From assembly GCA_945861465.1 (NCBI GenBank), contig CAMAVB010000049.1, positions 1-36,741 of the forward strand: a DNA stretch of 36,741 nt, given 5' to 3'. This document shows positions 1 through 7,899 of the stretch, piece by piece (positions within the stretch are counted from its first letter, which is position 1; each line of letters begins with the position of its first letter). Source of the DNA: Candidatus Kuenenia stuttgartensis. GTDB lineage: Bacteria > Planctomycetota > Planctomycetia > Planctomycetales > Planctomycetaceae. A program made the position numbers and the translations under genes. The notes beneath the pieces were generated by a model. It had not been told where the DNA came from. It saw nothing but the letters and a program-made list of their open reading frames with translations, and did not search any database.

Positions 1-153
1 ATCAGTCACAAACGCTACGCACTTCAACGCGACATGTCAGCGTTTGCCCAAAAATACAAAAAAGGCACAACCCTGTTCGTGCTGCTTGCGCTTTACGAAC
101 TGCCCATCCTGCTGCATTACCTCGCATTCGGCCGCAAAGACTGGGTCCGTTGA
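1..153 (+). CDS. C-terminal fragment of an unidentified membrane protein
   Basis: An open frame runs in from the left edge and stops with TGA at 151-153, giving 50 residues. It starts with a basic stretch (around SHKRYALQRD), then has one clear hydrophobic segment, roughly residues 24-44 (TLFVLLALYELPILLHYLAF), and ends with the basic tail GRKDWVR. This is the pattern of the last transmembrane helix of a polytopic inner-membrane protein. The family cannot be named from the fragment. The frame is judged real from its composition and because a 600-base non-coding stretch follows directly. Confidence 0.55.
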   Translation: MSHKRYALQRDMSAFAQKYKKGTTLFVLLALYELPILLHYLAFGRKDWVR

Positions 154-206
154 TTGTTCGGCTGTTTGACTGTCGACTTCAACGGCCTCAAGGACTGTTT
201 TCTGAA

Positions 207-274
207 TCGTTCAACGGCAAGCCGCAGGCGTCGTTGCGAGGCGTCGCCTGCGCCTGCGGCTCGCCGTTAAACGA
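207..274. repeat. Palindromic repeat family A, copy 1
   Basis: The left arm at 207-230 (starts TCGTTCAACGGCAAGCCGC) pairs with the right arm at 251-274 over 24 bases with two mismatches. The loop is about 20 bases. A second, perfect copy is at 16234-16303. The element lies in non-coding DNA. Confidence 0.85.
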
Positions 275-544
275 AGTTGCCGACATTGGGGACAAGAACG
301 ACACACCCCAGGCTGGGTGGGGTCTTAGATGCGAAAGACAAACAGTCCCTGCAGCGAACTGGAAAACGTTCACTCATGCCATCCCACCTTCAACCTGTGG
401 ATCGGATTTGGCTGACAGCCATTTGGTAGAAATGGGATTCTTCAATTCTTAATAGTCTCTTCACGAGATCTTCTTGCCGCTCTTCAAGATGCCTGGGAGT
501 AGATGATTGTGAAATGCATTTGAACGGGAGCCGTGACTCCCGGC
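275..544. other. Non-coding spacer
   Basis: No convincing gene is seen on either strand; the short open frames here have no ribosome site and overlap each other. Two imperfect hairpins are visible, around 303-325 (ACACCCC...GGGGT) and 525-545 (GGGAG...CTCCC). Neither has a T-run. Confidence 0.5.
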
Positions 545-650
545 TTAGGACCGCTCGAGAAATAACTGTCTCTTTTACACCCCTCACCCCGCCCTCTCCC
601 CTTCGCAGGGGAGAGGAGGATGCGGTCAATTATTTCTCGAACGGTCCTTA
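545..650. repeat. Palindromic element family E, copy 1, with exchanged core
   Basis: Ends are 545-565 (TTAGGACCGCTCGAGAAATA...) and 630-650, which are reverse complements at 19 of 21 positions. The core carries its own hairpin, CCTCTCCCCT at 593-602 with AGGGGAGAGG at 607-616. The end plus the next bases (GAAATAACTGTC then TCTTTT) match the reverse complement of copies 2 and 3 at 20306-20410 and 24280-24384, but the remaining core is unrelated. Confidence 0.75.
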
Positions 651-749
651 CATTCTCAAGAGCAGTCTGATCCACGATTGCTGAAATCAGTCAGCCGCCT
701 GCATGACGTTTTGCGCGGCACAATTTGGATGAACACAGGAGGTTGATGA

Positions 750-2126
750 ATGAGTCGTTCAGGGATCCCAAGGCGTCGTGAGTTTCTGTTGCAGACCGCT
801 GCGGTGCTCGGTTCATGGGCAGTACCGCAGTCGTTTCGCAGGCTGCTCGCGGCACCTGTCCGGAGCGTTGTGGCAGGAGGCGTCTGCCCGGCTCCGGACG
901 AAACCACCGGCCTCCCGCTGCTGATGCTGCCCGAGGGCTTTCGGTATGTGTCATTTGGATGGACCGGTGATCTGATGAGTGATGGAGTGGTGACGCCGAA
1001 TCAGCATGATGGCATGGGGATCGTGCAGGAAAGCGACGGAGTGTTGACCATCTGTCGCAATCATGAATGCAAACACCGTGGAACGTCATTTGGTCAAGCA
1101 GATCTGGCCTATGACCCGATGGCCACCGCCGGGTGCTCGAATCTGACATTTGACACTGTGCGTGGCCGCTGGGACAAGGCCTGGAGCAGTCTGTCCGGCA
1201 CTCTGAAGAACTGTGCTGGTGGTCCGACGCCTTGGGGTACATGGTTAAGCTGTGAAGAAACCGTGCTTCAGGATGGCGACGAAGACGCCGGCGTTGTCAT
1301 CAAATTGGAGCAACCGCATGGTTACGTGTTCGAGGTCGCGGTCGATGGTGCCATTCCGCCGGTTCCGTTGAAAGCCATGGGCCGATTTGTGCATGAAGCG
1401 GTTGCCGTCAATCCCATGACCGGCATTGTCTATCAGACAGAAGATCGAGAACCAGCGGGATTGTATCGCTTTGTTCCTCTTCAAAAGGGAAGGCTTTCGA
1501 AGGGCGGATTGCTGGAAATGATGAAGGTCGAAGGCTGCAGCGATCTGAGTCTGGATGCTGAAACAGGGCGATCATACGACGTGAGCTGGGTGACGATCGA
1601 AGATCCGGATCGAGCTCATTCGCCTGGCACGAAGGACGAGGGTGGAGTCTTCGAACAGGGCCATGTTCAGGGTGGATCAGCGTTTCAGAAACTGGAAGGC
1701 TGCTGGTGGGGAAATGACCGCTGCTATTTTGTCGCGAGCCACGGCGGTCGAAGCGGGAAAGGTCAAATCTGGGCATACACGCCGCGAAGCGAGACTCTGG
1801 AAATGCTGTTCGAGTCACCCTCGTCCGCCGTGCTGGACTGTCCGGACAATTTGTGCGTCAGTCCGCGAGGCGGTCTTGTGCTGTGTGAAGACGGAGATCG
1901 GGTTCCTCAGAAGTTGCAGGCCCTGACACGAGCCGGCAGGCTCACGGAATTTGCCGCCATGAACGTACAGCTCAACGGGGAAAGAAACGGTCTGAAGGGC
2001 GACTTCAGAAATTCAGAATGGGCTGGAGCGACATTCAGCCCGGATGGGAAATGGTTGTTCGTAAACAATCAGGTGCCCGGCATCACCTTCGCCATCACCG
2101 GCGACTGGCAGATGCTTGGGATTTAG
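750..2126 (+). CDS. Tat-exported PhoX-like phosphatase (DUF839 family)
   Basis: The 458-residue product resembles the PhoX/DUF839 family of calcium- and iron-dependent phosphatases that release phosphate from organic esters outside the cytoplasm. The N-terminus has a twin-arginine signal (RRREFLLQ, residues 8-15, then a hydrophobic stretch). Family motifs seen are CRNHEC near residue 100, GPTPWGTWLSCEET near 160, GRFVHEA near 213, YQTEDRE and GLYRFVP near 230-245, and FSPDGKWLFVNNQ near the end. The start is set by AGGAGG at 737-742, seven bases before the ATG. A family B hairpin begins four bases after the stop. The call as an active phosphatase is an inference; many planctomycete DUF839 proteins are untested. 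Confidence 0.85.
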   Translation: MSRSGIPRRREFLLQTAAVLGSWAVPQSFRRLLAAPVRSVVAGGVCPAPDETTGLPLLMLPEGFRYVSFGWTGDLMSDGVVTPNQHDGMGIVQESDGVLTICRNHECKHRGTSFGQADLAYDPMATAGCSNLTFDTVRGRWDKAWSSLSGTLKNCAGGPTPWGTWLSCEETVLQDGDEDAGVVIKLEQPHGYVFEVAVDGAIPPVPLKAMGRFVHEAVAVNPMTGIVYQTEDREPAGLYRFVPLQKGRLSKGGLLEMMKVEGCSDLSLDAETGRSYDVSWVTIEDPDRAHSPGTKDEGGVFEQGHVQGGSAFQKLEGCWWGNDRCYFVASHGGRSGKGQIWAYTPRSETLEMLFESPSSAVLDCPDNLCVSPRGGLVLCEDGDRVPQKLQALTRAGRLTEFAAMNVQLNGERNGLKGDFRNSEWAGATFSPDGKWLFVNNQVPGITFAITGDWQMLGI

Positions 2127-2129
2127 TGC

Positions 2130-2271
2130 GGCGAGCGGTTGGGCGACAGCCCTCCGTGTCTCGTCGATGGCATTCGTAGATACAAGCAGACGCAGGGTCT
2201 GCAACCCTGAGAGCCACCACTGTGAACTGACGAGGCGTGCAACTCGGAGGGCTGACGCCCTGCCGCTCGCC
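2130..2271. repeat. Palindromic repeat family B, copy 1
   Basis: The left arm at 2130-2159 (GGCGAGCGGTTGGGCGACAG...) pairs with the right arm at 2243-2271 (ends CTGCCGCTCGCC). The loop is long, 83 bases, and holds a small stem CAGGGT/ACCCTG. The right arm is followed by TTTT, so on the plus strand it may end the upstream transcript. Marks in the arms (TT on the left, CA on the right-arm complement) give it an orientation. Confidence 0.85.
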
Positions 2272-2334
2272 TTTTGCGACAGTTCTGTTTGTTTTTTGTT
2301 CTGGTTCCAATTTTGAATTCAAGAGGAGTTAAAG

Positions 2335-3324
2335 ATGAAGTTGACGAAGAAGCGTTTGGGTTTCACATTGATTGAATTGCTGGTGGTGATTGCCATCATC
2401 GCGATTCTGATTGCACTGCTGCTGCCGGCGGTCCAGCAGGCACGAGAAGCGGCTCGCCGCACGCAGTGCAAGAATAATCTGAAGCAGATTGCGTTGGCTC
2501 TGCACAACTATGAAGGTATCTATGGAGTACTTCCGCATGCAATGTGGGCTAACGGGGTTCAGCCTTGCACGGCACTTCAGGACAATGGATTTGGCTGGAT
2601 GGTGTCCATTCTGCCAATGGTGGAACAATCAGCCCTGTTTCAACTGATCAACCCGCAGGGACAACCAGGCATCTTCAATGCGGCGATGATTGCGCAGTTT
2701 TATCCGGGAAACACGATCATCCCTGGGGGGAACACAATCGTTGCGGGCTACCTTTGCCCGTCATCTCCGATGCCGCAGATTGTTCCAGCCACCTGGACTA
2801 TTTCGGGAGGAGCGGGGGCTCTTGTTTCTGATAAGGTTGAAGCCGTCGGGTACGCGACGTCCAGTTACAAGGCCGCAGGGGGTTCAAATTCGGGCGACTT
2901 TGGGATGATGCATAAGGCATGCGAAGGTGGTGGCGTGCGTTTCCGTGACGTAACAGACGGGCTGAGCAACACGATCGTGGTTGGCGAATCGACCTATGCG
3001 AGTTCAGACGCCAGTACCGCCAATCGATTGCTTGGTACGGGGGCCACGGAATTCCGTGACTGGCCAATCTGGATTGGTTCAGGAAATCAGAGCGATGAAG
3101 CGATCCGCATCAATGGTCGTTTCAACAGTCCCATCAATGGTCGCACGAACTTCAACAGGATGTTCCAGGTAATCAACGACGACTGCGCCTTCAGCTACCA
3201 TGTCGGCGGGGCTCAGTTTGCTCTCGGAGACGGATCAGTTCGCTTCATCAGTGAGAATATCGACACCCAGACTTACGACTGGCTTCACGATAAACGCGAC
3301 GGCCAGGTTCTGGGTGACTTCTAA
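2335..3324 (+). CDS. DUF1559 pilin-like protein with H-X9-DG tail
   Basis: The 329-residue product begins with a type IV prepilin cleavage/methylation motif ([20 protein letters not shown], residues 9-28). A conserved stretch follows ([20 protein letters not shown]), which marks the DUF1559 (SBP_bac_10) family. Near the C-terminus [12 protein letters not shown] fits the H-X9-DG signature exactly. The family is hugely expanded in planctomycetes; the members are thought to be exported, pilin-like or surface proteins of unknown job. AAGAGGAG lies just before the ATG. A hairpin-plus-T terminator follows at 3353, and a small lipoprotein gene comes next, a common pairing for this family. Confidence 0.95.
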   Translation: MKLTKKRLGFTLIELLVVIAIIAILIALLLPAVQQAREAARRTQCKNNLKQIALALHNYEGIYGVLPHAMWANGVQPCTALQDNGFGWMVSILPMVEQSALFQLINPQGQPGIFNAAMIAQFYPGNTIIPGGNTIVAGYLCPSSPMPQIVPATWTISGGAGALVSDKVEAVGYATSSYKAAGGSNSGDFGMMHKACEGGGVRFRDVTDGLSNTIVVGESTYASSDASTANRLLGTGATEFRDWPIWIGSGNQSDEAIRINGRFNSPINGRTNFNRMFQVINDDCAFSYHVGGAQFALGDGSVRFISENIDTQTYDWLHDKRDGQVLGDF

Positions 3325-3352
3325 CATTGGCTGGAGTTAGGTGTGCCTGCGA

Positions 3353-3395
3353 GCGGCTTGTGACATACAGCAAGCCGCCCGTGTTTTCAGATTTT
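3353..3395 (+). terminator. Likely rho-independent terminator of the DUF1559 gene
   Basis: GCGGCTTG at 3353-3360 pairs perfectly with CAAGCCGC at 3371-3378. The stem is followed by T-rich DNA (GTGTTTTCAGATTTTGCTTT). It lies 28 bases after the DUF1559 stop codon. Confidence 0.6.
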
Positions 3396-3502
3396 GCTTT
3401 GATGTGTTCGGTCCTCCCACGGTATCGCGAGGCGTGAGGGGTTTTTCCGGTTTAGGATTTCTGATCCTCGAGTTATCTCTGTTTCTGGATTCAAAATTAA
3501 AA

Positions 3503-3964
3503 ATGAAACGCAATTTTTTGCTGGCGTCGCTGCTGGTTGTTTCCTGCGTCCTCGGTTGTTCGGAAGGACTCAAAGAGTTTCCCTGCGCTGAAGCTTCCGG
3601 AACTGTCCTCTGTGAAGGCTTACCGGTTCAAGGTGCTCAGGTCTACTTCTCGCCGAAGATGACCGGGAAATCGGCCGAGGTCGGAAAGCCGGGATTCGGA
3701 ATCACCGACATTGCTGGTCGCTTCGCATTGTCGACTTACGGTAATCAGGATGGTGCAGTTGTGGGTTCTCATGTGGTTCGCGTGACCACCAGCAATGAGT
3801 TCCCCTGCGATTGCGTTGGTGAAGAAACGATGAATCTTATGGATGTCGAGATCGTCGCTGACAAGACCAACGAATTTGAAATCAAACTACCATCAAGAAC
3901 AGCGCCTCCTAAAGTGAACCCGTTTGATGACGCGGAAAGCGCAGAGGACGCAGAGATGGAGTAG
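3503..3964 (+). CDS. Small lipoprotein, transthyretin-like/carboxypeptidase-regulatory fold
   Basis: The 153-residue product has a lipoprotein signal peptide: MKRNFLLASLLVVSCVLGC with the lipobox VLGC, cysteine at residue 19. The rest (SGTVLCEGLPVQGAQVYFSP, then GITDIAGRFALST and GSHVVRVTTS) is the pattern of small planctomycete proteins with a transthyretin-like or CnaB-like beta-sandwich that are encoded behind DUF1559 genes. An upstream extension of the frame to 3341 was rejected because it reads through the terminator hairpin. The acidic tail DDAESAEDAEME is encoded by a GCAGAGGACGCAGAG-like repeat and may be an added end. The function is unknown; the protein probably sits in a membrane facing the periplasm. 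Confidence 0.8.
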   Translation: MKRNFLLASLLVVSCVLGCSEGLKEFPCAEASGTVLCEGLPVQGAQVYFSPKMTGKSAEVGKPGFGITDIAGRFALSTYGNQDGAVVGSHVVRVTTSNEFPCDCVGEETMNLMDVEIVADKTNEFEIKLPSRTAPPKVNPFDDAESAEDAEME

Positions 3965-4033
3965 CTTTTCGTTTAGTAATCGATGGAAATCACGTTTTGC
4001 AAGTCGGCCTGCACAGAATGACGGTTGCCCCAG

Positions 4034-5554
4034 ATGACTGCAGTCAATACGAACGTCAAAACGAGCGAGCCCATGACATGGGAAGGCATGATTCATCGAT
4101 GGAGTGAAAACTCCGTACGCTGGTTGTCCAGTCCTGTTTCAGCGTATAGCCTGATCGCCTTCCGCGTGGCGTTTGGACTGATGCTGGCGTTCTGGGTCGT
4201 TGACTATCTTCGAACAGATCGAGTCCGGCTGCTATGTGCTCCGGACGTTTTTCACTTCACGTATCAGGGATTCTCATGGGTCAGGCCGTGGCCAGGAAAC
4301 GGTATGGTGATTGAGTTCGTCGCCATGCTGCTGGCCGCGATCTTGATGGCGGCAGGGGCAGTGTATCGCGCGGCAGCGCTGGTTTTTGCGCTCGGGTTTA
4401 CTCACTTCTTTTTGATCGATCGAACAAACTACCAGAATCATTATTATCTGATTCTGTTACTGAGCTGGCTGATGGTGCTGTTGCCCGCCAATCGGCTGGC
4501 GGCCCTGGATGTACTCAACGGCTCTGTGACTCGGTCAGAGACAGTTCCACGGTGGTGTTTGCTGCTGCTGCAGTTTCACATTGGATTGCCTTACTTCTTT
4601 GGCGGAATCGCAAAGATCGAAGGAGACTGGTTGTCGGGCGATCCAATGCGGAACATGCTGATGACTCAGTCCTCGGCGATCAATGCCAATTCGTGGTTCG
4701 ATCCCCAACTTGTTTCTTCCGCTCTGACGTGGGGAGGCTTATTGTTTGATCTTCTGATTGTGCCAGCGGTTCTGTGGCAGAGAACTCGGATGGCTGCCTT
4801 TCTGCTGGCCATCGTTTTTCATGTCTGCAATTCCTTCCTGTTCAGCATCCATGTGTTTCCCTGGCTGATGATCGCGGCGACCACTGTGTTCTTTGCAGCG
4901 GACTGGCCCAGGAGACTCCTTCCGAAACAGTCATCCGGACCATTCGATTCAGTACCAGGCGGCAACGCAATCGTCGAGAGTGTCTCGATCCGTTCTGGTC
5001 TCGTTTTGAGTGCTCTGCTTTTGTACTGCGGCTTTCATGTTTTGTGGCCTCTGCGGCATCTGATGTATGAAGGCAACACTGGCTGGACTGAGAGAGGTCA
5101 CTATTTCTCGTGGCGAATGATGCTGCGAGGAAAAACTGTTGGAATTCGATACTACCTGACAAATCCGGAGACCGGTGAAACGCTACAGGCAGACATCCGG
5201 GATTTCCTTAACCCTGAACAGCAGATCAAGTTCGTAAAGGACCCCGAGATGATTCTCGACCTTGCTCACGGTCTTGCAGACGAATATCGACGCCGAACCG
5301 AAAAATCCATGGAAGTGCGAGCACTCGTACTGGCGTCACTGAACGGTCGAAAGCCACAGTTACTGATCGATCCTGCCGTGAATTTGGCGGCAGAGCCCAA
5401 AGGCTGGCGCCGTCGCCGATGGATCATGCCTTTGACCGAACCACGACGAACCGATCCCTGGACGGTTCCTCTTAATGAATGGGAGCATCATGTCGATCTT
5501 CCCGACCTTCCGTTCCTGACAACATGCGTTCAAAACACAACCTCGCGCCTCTGA
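4034..5554 (+). CDS. HTTM-domain membrane protein (vitamin K carboxylase-like)
   Basis: The 506-residue product has many hydrophobic segments between about residues 40 and 360. Its core shows the HTTM/vitamin K-dependent gamma-carboxylase-like pattern, including FFLIDRTNYQNHYYL near 140 and GLPYFFGGIAKIEGDWL near 190, where the lysine region is the conserved heart of the family. The last 150 residues are soluble and contain GHYFSWRMMLRGK, typical of the second half of these proteins. No strong ribosome site is present, so the start is uncertain: ATG 4034 is chosen over TTG 4025, and ATG 4073 is possible. Bacterial HTTM proteins rarely have a known substrate, and a carboxylase activity is not claimed. 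Confidence 0.85.
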   Translation: MTAVNTNVKTSEPMTWEGMIHRWSENSVRWLSSPVSAYSLIAFRVAFGLMLAFWVVDYLRTDRVRLLCAPDVFHFTYQGFSWVRPWPGNGMVIEFVAMLLAAILMAAGAVYRAAALVFALGFTHFFLIDRTNYQNHYYLILLLSWLMVLLPANRLAALDVLNGSVTRSETVPRWCLLLLQFHIGLPYFFGGIAKIEGDWLSGDPMRNMLMTQSSAINANSWFDPQLVSSALTWGGLLFDLLIVPAVLWQRTRMAAFLLAIVFHVCNSFLFSIHVFPWLMIAATTVFFAADWPRRLLPKQSSGPFDSVPGGNAIVESVSIRSGLVLSALLLYCGFHVLWPLRHLMYEGNTGWTERGHYFSWRMMLRGKTVGIRYYLTNPETGETLQADIRDFLNPEQQIKFVKDPEMILDLAHGLADEYRRRTEKSMEVRALVLASLNGRKPQLLIDPAVNLAAEPKGWRRRRWIMPLTEPRRTDPWTVPLNEWEHHVDLPDLPFLTTCVQNTTSRL

Positions 5555-5568
5555 AAAAGGAGTACTTT

Positions 5569-6975
5569 ATGCTCTTCCGTCCTGTTCATCGACTTCTGTT
5601 ACTGGCCGTTTTCTCTGCGATATGTCCGGTGGCTGCGGATCATGTGGCCGCTCAGGATCCGACTCCTGATGTCATCAAGCTCGTTCCGAAGGTAGAACCT
5701 GTCGAATTCGCGCGACCTTCCATCCTGCCGGACAGAATTGTGCTCACCTGGGCTGCTGATCCGACAACCAGCCAGGCCGTGACCTGGCGAACGTCCGTCG
5801 ATGTCCCGCGCGGGCTTGCTGAGTTCACTGTCGCTGATGCCGGTCCCAACCTTGAAGCGAACAGCAGACAACTGGTTGCAGAAACTCAGTCCTTGACCAC
5901 GGATCTGAACACGGCCCATTTTCACACTGTCAAGTTCGAGGGACTGTCGCCGAAAACGAAGTATGCCTATCGAGTGGGCGACGGCGTCAACTGGAGTGAA
6001 TGGTTTCAGTTCTCCACCGCCTGCACAGATCCGGAACCGTTTTCGTTTATCTATTTCGGCGACGCCCAGAATGATATACGGTCGAAGTGGTCACGAGTGA
6101 TCCGCGAAGCCTATGGCGATGCACCCAAAGCGAAATTCATGATCCATGCCGGTGACCTCATCAACAACGCAGAATCTGATGTGCAGTGGCAGGAGTGGTT
6201 CGAAGCTGGAGCCTGGATGAATGCCATGGTGCCCAGCGTGCCGATTCCGGGGAATCATGAAATGGCTAAAGTAGATGAAAAGACTCGACGATTATCGCAT
6301 CACTGGCGGCCTCAGTTTGCCCTGCCAGAACACGGGCCAGCCGGAATGGAAGAAGCCTGCTTTACGCTGGTTTATCAGGGCGTACGCATCATCGGTATGA
6401 ACAGCAATGAGAAGCCAAAGGAGCAGGCTGAATGGCTGGACGGGATTCTGGCGGAGAACAAAGAGAAGTGGGTTGTCTGTTCTTTTCATCATCCGATGTT
6501 CTCCACCGGCAAGGATCGGGATAACGCGGAACTGCGAGCGATCTGGAAGCCGGTACTTGACAAGCATCGCGTCGATTTGGTGCTGCAGGGACACGATCAC
6601 ACCTATGGACGCACTGGCCTGGACACTCCGATGGGGCATGTGAACGCCGCGACGGGCGTGAACTCTGCGGACGTTTTCTCCGGCACGGTCTATGTGGTGT
6701 CCGTCAGCGGACCGAAGATGTACAGCCTTCAGCGACATCCGTTCATGTCGCGTCATGCCGAAGATACTCAGCTGTATCAGATCATTCACGTTGATAAGGA
6801 CAAGCTCCACTACGAAGCATTTACTGCAGTCGGCGAATTATACGACGCCTTCACGTTAACTAAACAATCGGGTGCTAAAAACATGCTCACTGAGGAAGCG
6901 CCTGCGACTCCGGAAAGACTCCGCCCGCCTGTTGTGGCGGAACCGGCAAAAAAAGCATCGGAAGTATTCAAGTAA
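5569..6975 (+). CDS. Exported purple acid phosphatase-like metallophosphoesterase
   Basis: The 468-residue product has a signal peptide (about residues 1-29, ending near VAAQ). A fibronectin-III-like N-terminal domain follows (RIVLTWAADPTTSQAVTWRT), as in purple acid phosphatases. The catalytic domain carries the five metal-site blocks: FGDAQND (D165), HAGDL (D196), GNHE (N229-H230), FHHP (H307-H308) and GHDHTYGR (H342, H344). Such enzymes use a two-metal centre to hydrolyse phosphate esters. The start is ATG 5569 with AAAAAGGAG seven bases upstream, not the earlier in-frame ATG 5479, which overlaps the previous gene. A family B palindrome follows the stop. Confidence 0.9.
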   Translation: MLFRPVHRLLLLAVFSAICPVAADHVAAQDPTPDVIKLVPKVEPVEFARPSILPDRIVLTWAADPTTSQAVTWRTSVDVPRGLAEFTVADAGPNLEANSRQLVAETQSLTTDLNTAHFHTVKFEGLSPKTKYAYRVGDGVNWSEWFQFSTACTDPEPFSFIYFGDAQNDIRSKWSRVIREAYGDAPKAKFMIHAGDLINNAESDVQWQEWFEAGAWMNAMVPSVPIPGNHEMAKVDEKTRRLSHHWRPQFALPEHGPAGMEEACFTLVYQGVRIIGMNSNEKPKEQAEWLDGILAENKEKWVVCSFHHPMFSTGKDRDNAELRAIWKPVLDKHRVDLVLQGHDHTYGRTGLDTPMGHVNAATGVNSADVFSGTVYVVSVSGPKMYSLQRHPFMSRHAEDTQLYQIIHVDKDKLHYEAFTAVGELYDAFTLTKQSGAKNMLTEEAPATPERLRPPVVAEPAKKASEVFK

Positions 6976-6983
6976 GACTTTCG

Positions 6984-7055
6984 GGCGAGCGGTTGGGCGT
7001 CAGCCCTCCGTGTAAACCACAACGCACACGGAGGGCTGACGCCCTGCCGCTCGCC
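6984..7055. repeat. Palindromic repeat family B, copy 2
   Basis: The 72-base element has arms 6984-7013 and 7026-7055 around a 12-base loop (AAACCACAACGC). It begins eight bases after a stop codon and is followed by TTTTCC, so it could act as a terminator. The copy at 12033-12104 is the same length and matches this one in reverse complement, loop included. Confidence 0.9.
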
Positions 7056-7136
7056 TTTTCCGCTGCGTACTTTCGAACCCACCATTCTCGTTCTGCGCTT
7101 GGTGCGCGCGTTGCTCATGTTAAACGAAGGAGAAGC

Positions 7137-7796
7137 ATGATGATTCGTAGTGTTCTCGTGGGCGGATTGATTCTGATGTCGGGCGTGAGTCTGACTTTGG
7201 GAACGGAGAAATCATCAGGCAATGCCAGAGTGACCGCGTCGTTTCGCAACGGCGTGAACGGATACAACGGGACGATCGATTCCGAGATCTGGGCCCTGGC
7301 TGCGACCACGATTCTGGATGGAAATGGAAATGCTTCAACCGACGCAGACAACGATGGTGGTGAGAGTCAGGTCCTGCTGCGATTCGACGGCATCATTGGA
7401 ACGGAAAAGGGACAGGTTCCGCCGAATGCTGTGATTCATTCAGCTCGTCTGCTGGTCAGTGCCTTTGATCAGGGCAGTACGGTGAATCTGCACCGCATGC
7501 TGGTTCCGTTTGATGAATCCGTCACCTGGAGCAGCGTAGTGTCTGGTGTGTCGGCCGACGGACTTGAGGCTTCCCGACACAAGGATGCGTTTACGTTCGG
7601 CAAGATCGCTGCCAACTCATCAGAGATTGTCTTTGATGTTTCGGACACCGTGCAGTTGTGGGTCAATGGGGAATCAAACCATGGCTGGGCATTTTTGAAT
7701 ACAGGCGGAAACGGATGGGACTTCTATGTCTCGGAGTTTGAGAACGTCGGACAGCGACCGAAGCTTGTGATCGAGTACAGCGTCGTAGAACCATAG
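7137..7796 (+). CDS. Exported DNRLRE-domain protein
   Basis: The 219-residue product has a signal peptide (MMIRSVLVGGLILMSGVSL). A single DNRLRE-type beta-sandwich follows: a stretch with GGESQVLLRFDGI, then AVIHSARLLVSAF, SVTWSSV, VSDTVQLWVNG and a final RPKLVIEYS. The family is found as a carbohydrate-binding or structural module in secreted proteins and is often joined to phosphoesterases or sulfatases. Here it stands alone, downstream of the purple acid phosphatase gene, so the two products may act together. That link is inferred from position only. AAGGAGAAG at 7127-7135 lies just before ATG 7137; the longer frame from 6993 reads through the palindrome and was rejected. Confidence 0.8.
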   Translation: MMIRSVLVGGLILMSGVSLTLGTEKSSGNARVTASFRNGVNGYNGTIDSEIWALAATTILDGNGNASTDADNDGGESQVLLRFDGIIGTEKGQVPPNAVIHSARLLVSAFDQGSTVNLHRMLVPFDESVTWSSVVSGVSADGLEASRHKDAFTFGKIAANSSEIVFDVSDTVQLWVNGESNHGWAFLNTGGNGWDFYVSEFENVGQRPKLVIEYSVVEP

Positions 7797-7831
7797 TCCG
7801 TGCTCGCTGCGCGAACAAAACGTCATCGTCG

Positions 7832-7872
7832 AAATTTCAAATTTCAAATTTCAAATCTCAAATCTCAAATTC
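7832..7872. repeat. AT-rich heptamer tandem repeat
   Basis: About six imperfect copies of a seven-base unit (AAATTTC, then AAATCTC) occupy the leader of the DUF1501 gene. They end 27 bases before its chosen start. A related tract on the other strand sits 28 bases before the PSCyt1-WD40 start at 14700. Confidence 0.8.
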
Positions 7873-7899
7873 ATGACCTTAACAATCAGGAACATTCCC

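Noticed and set aside
3341-3502. Upstream extension of the lipoprotein gene
   Set aside because: It crosses a terminator hairpin and would bury the lipoprotein signal at residue 55.
6993-7136. Upstream extension of the DNRLRE gene
   Set aside because: It reads through the palindrome at 6984-7055; AAGGAGAAG and a signal peptide mark ATG 7137.
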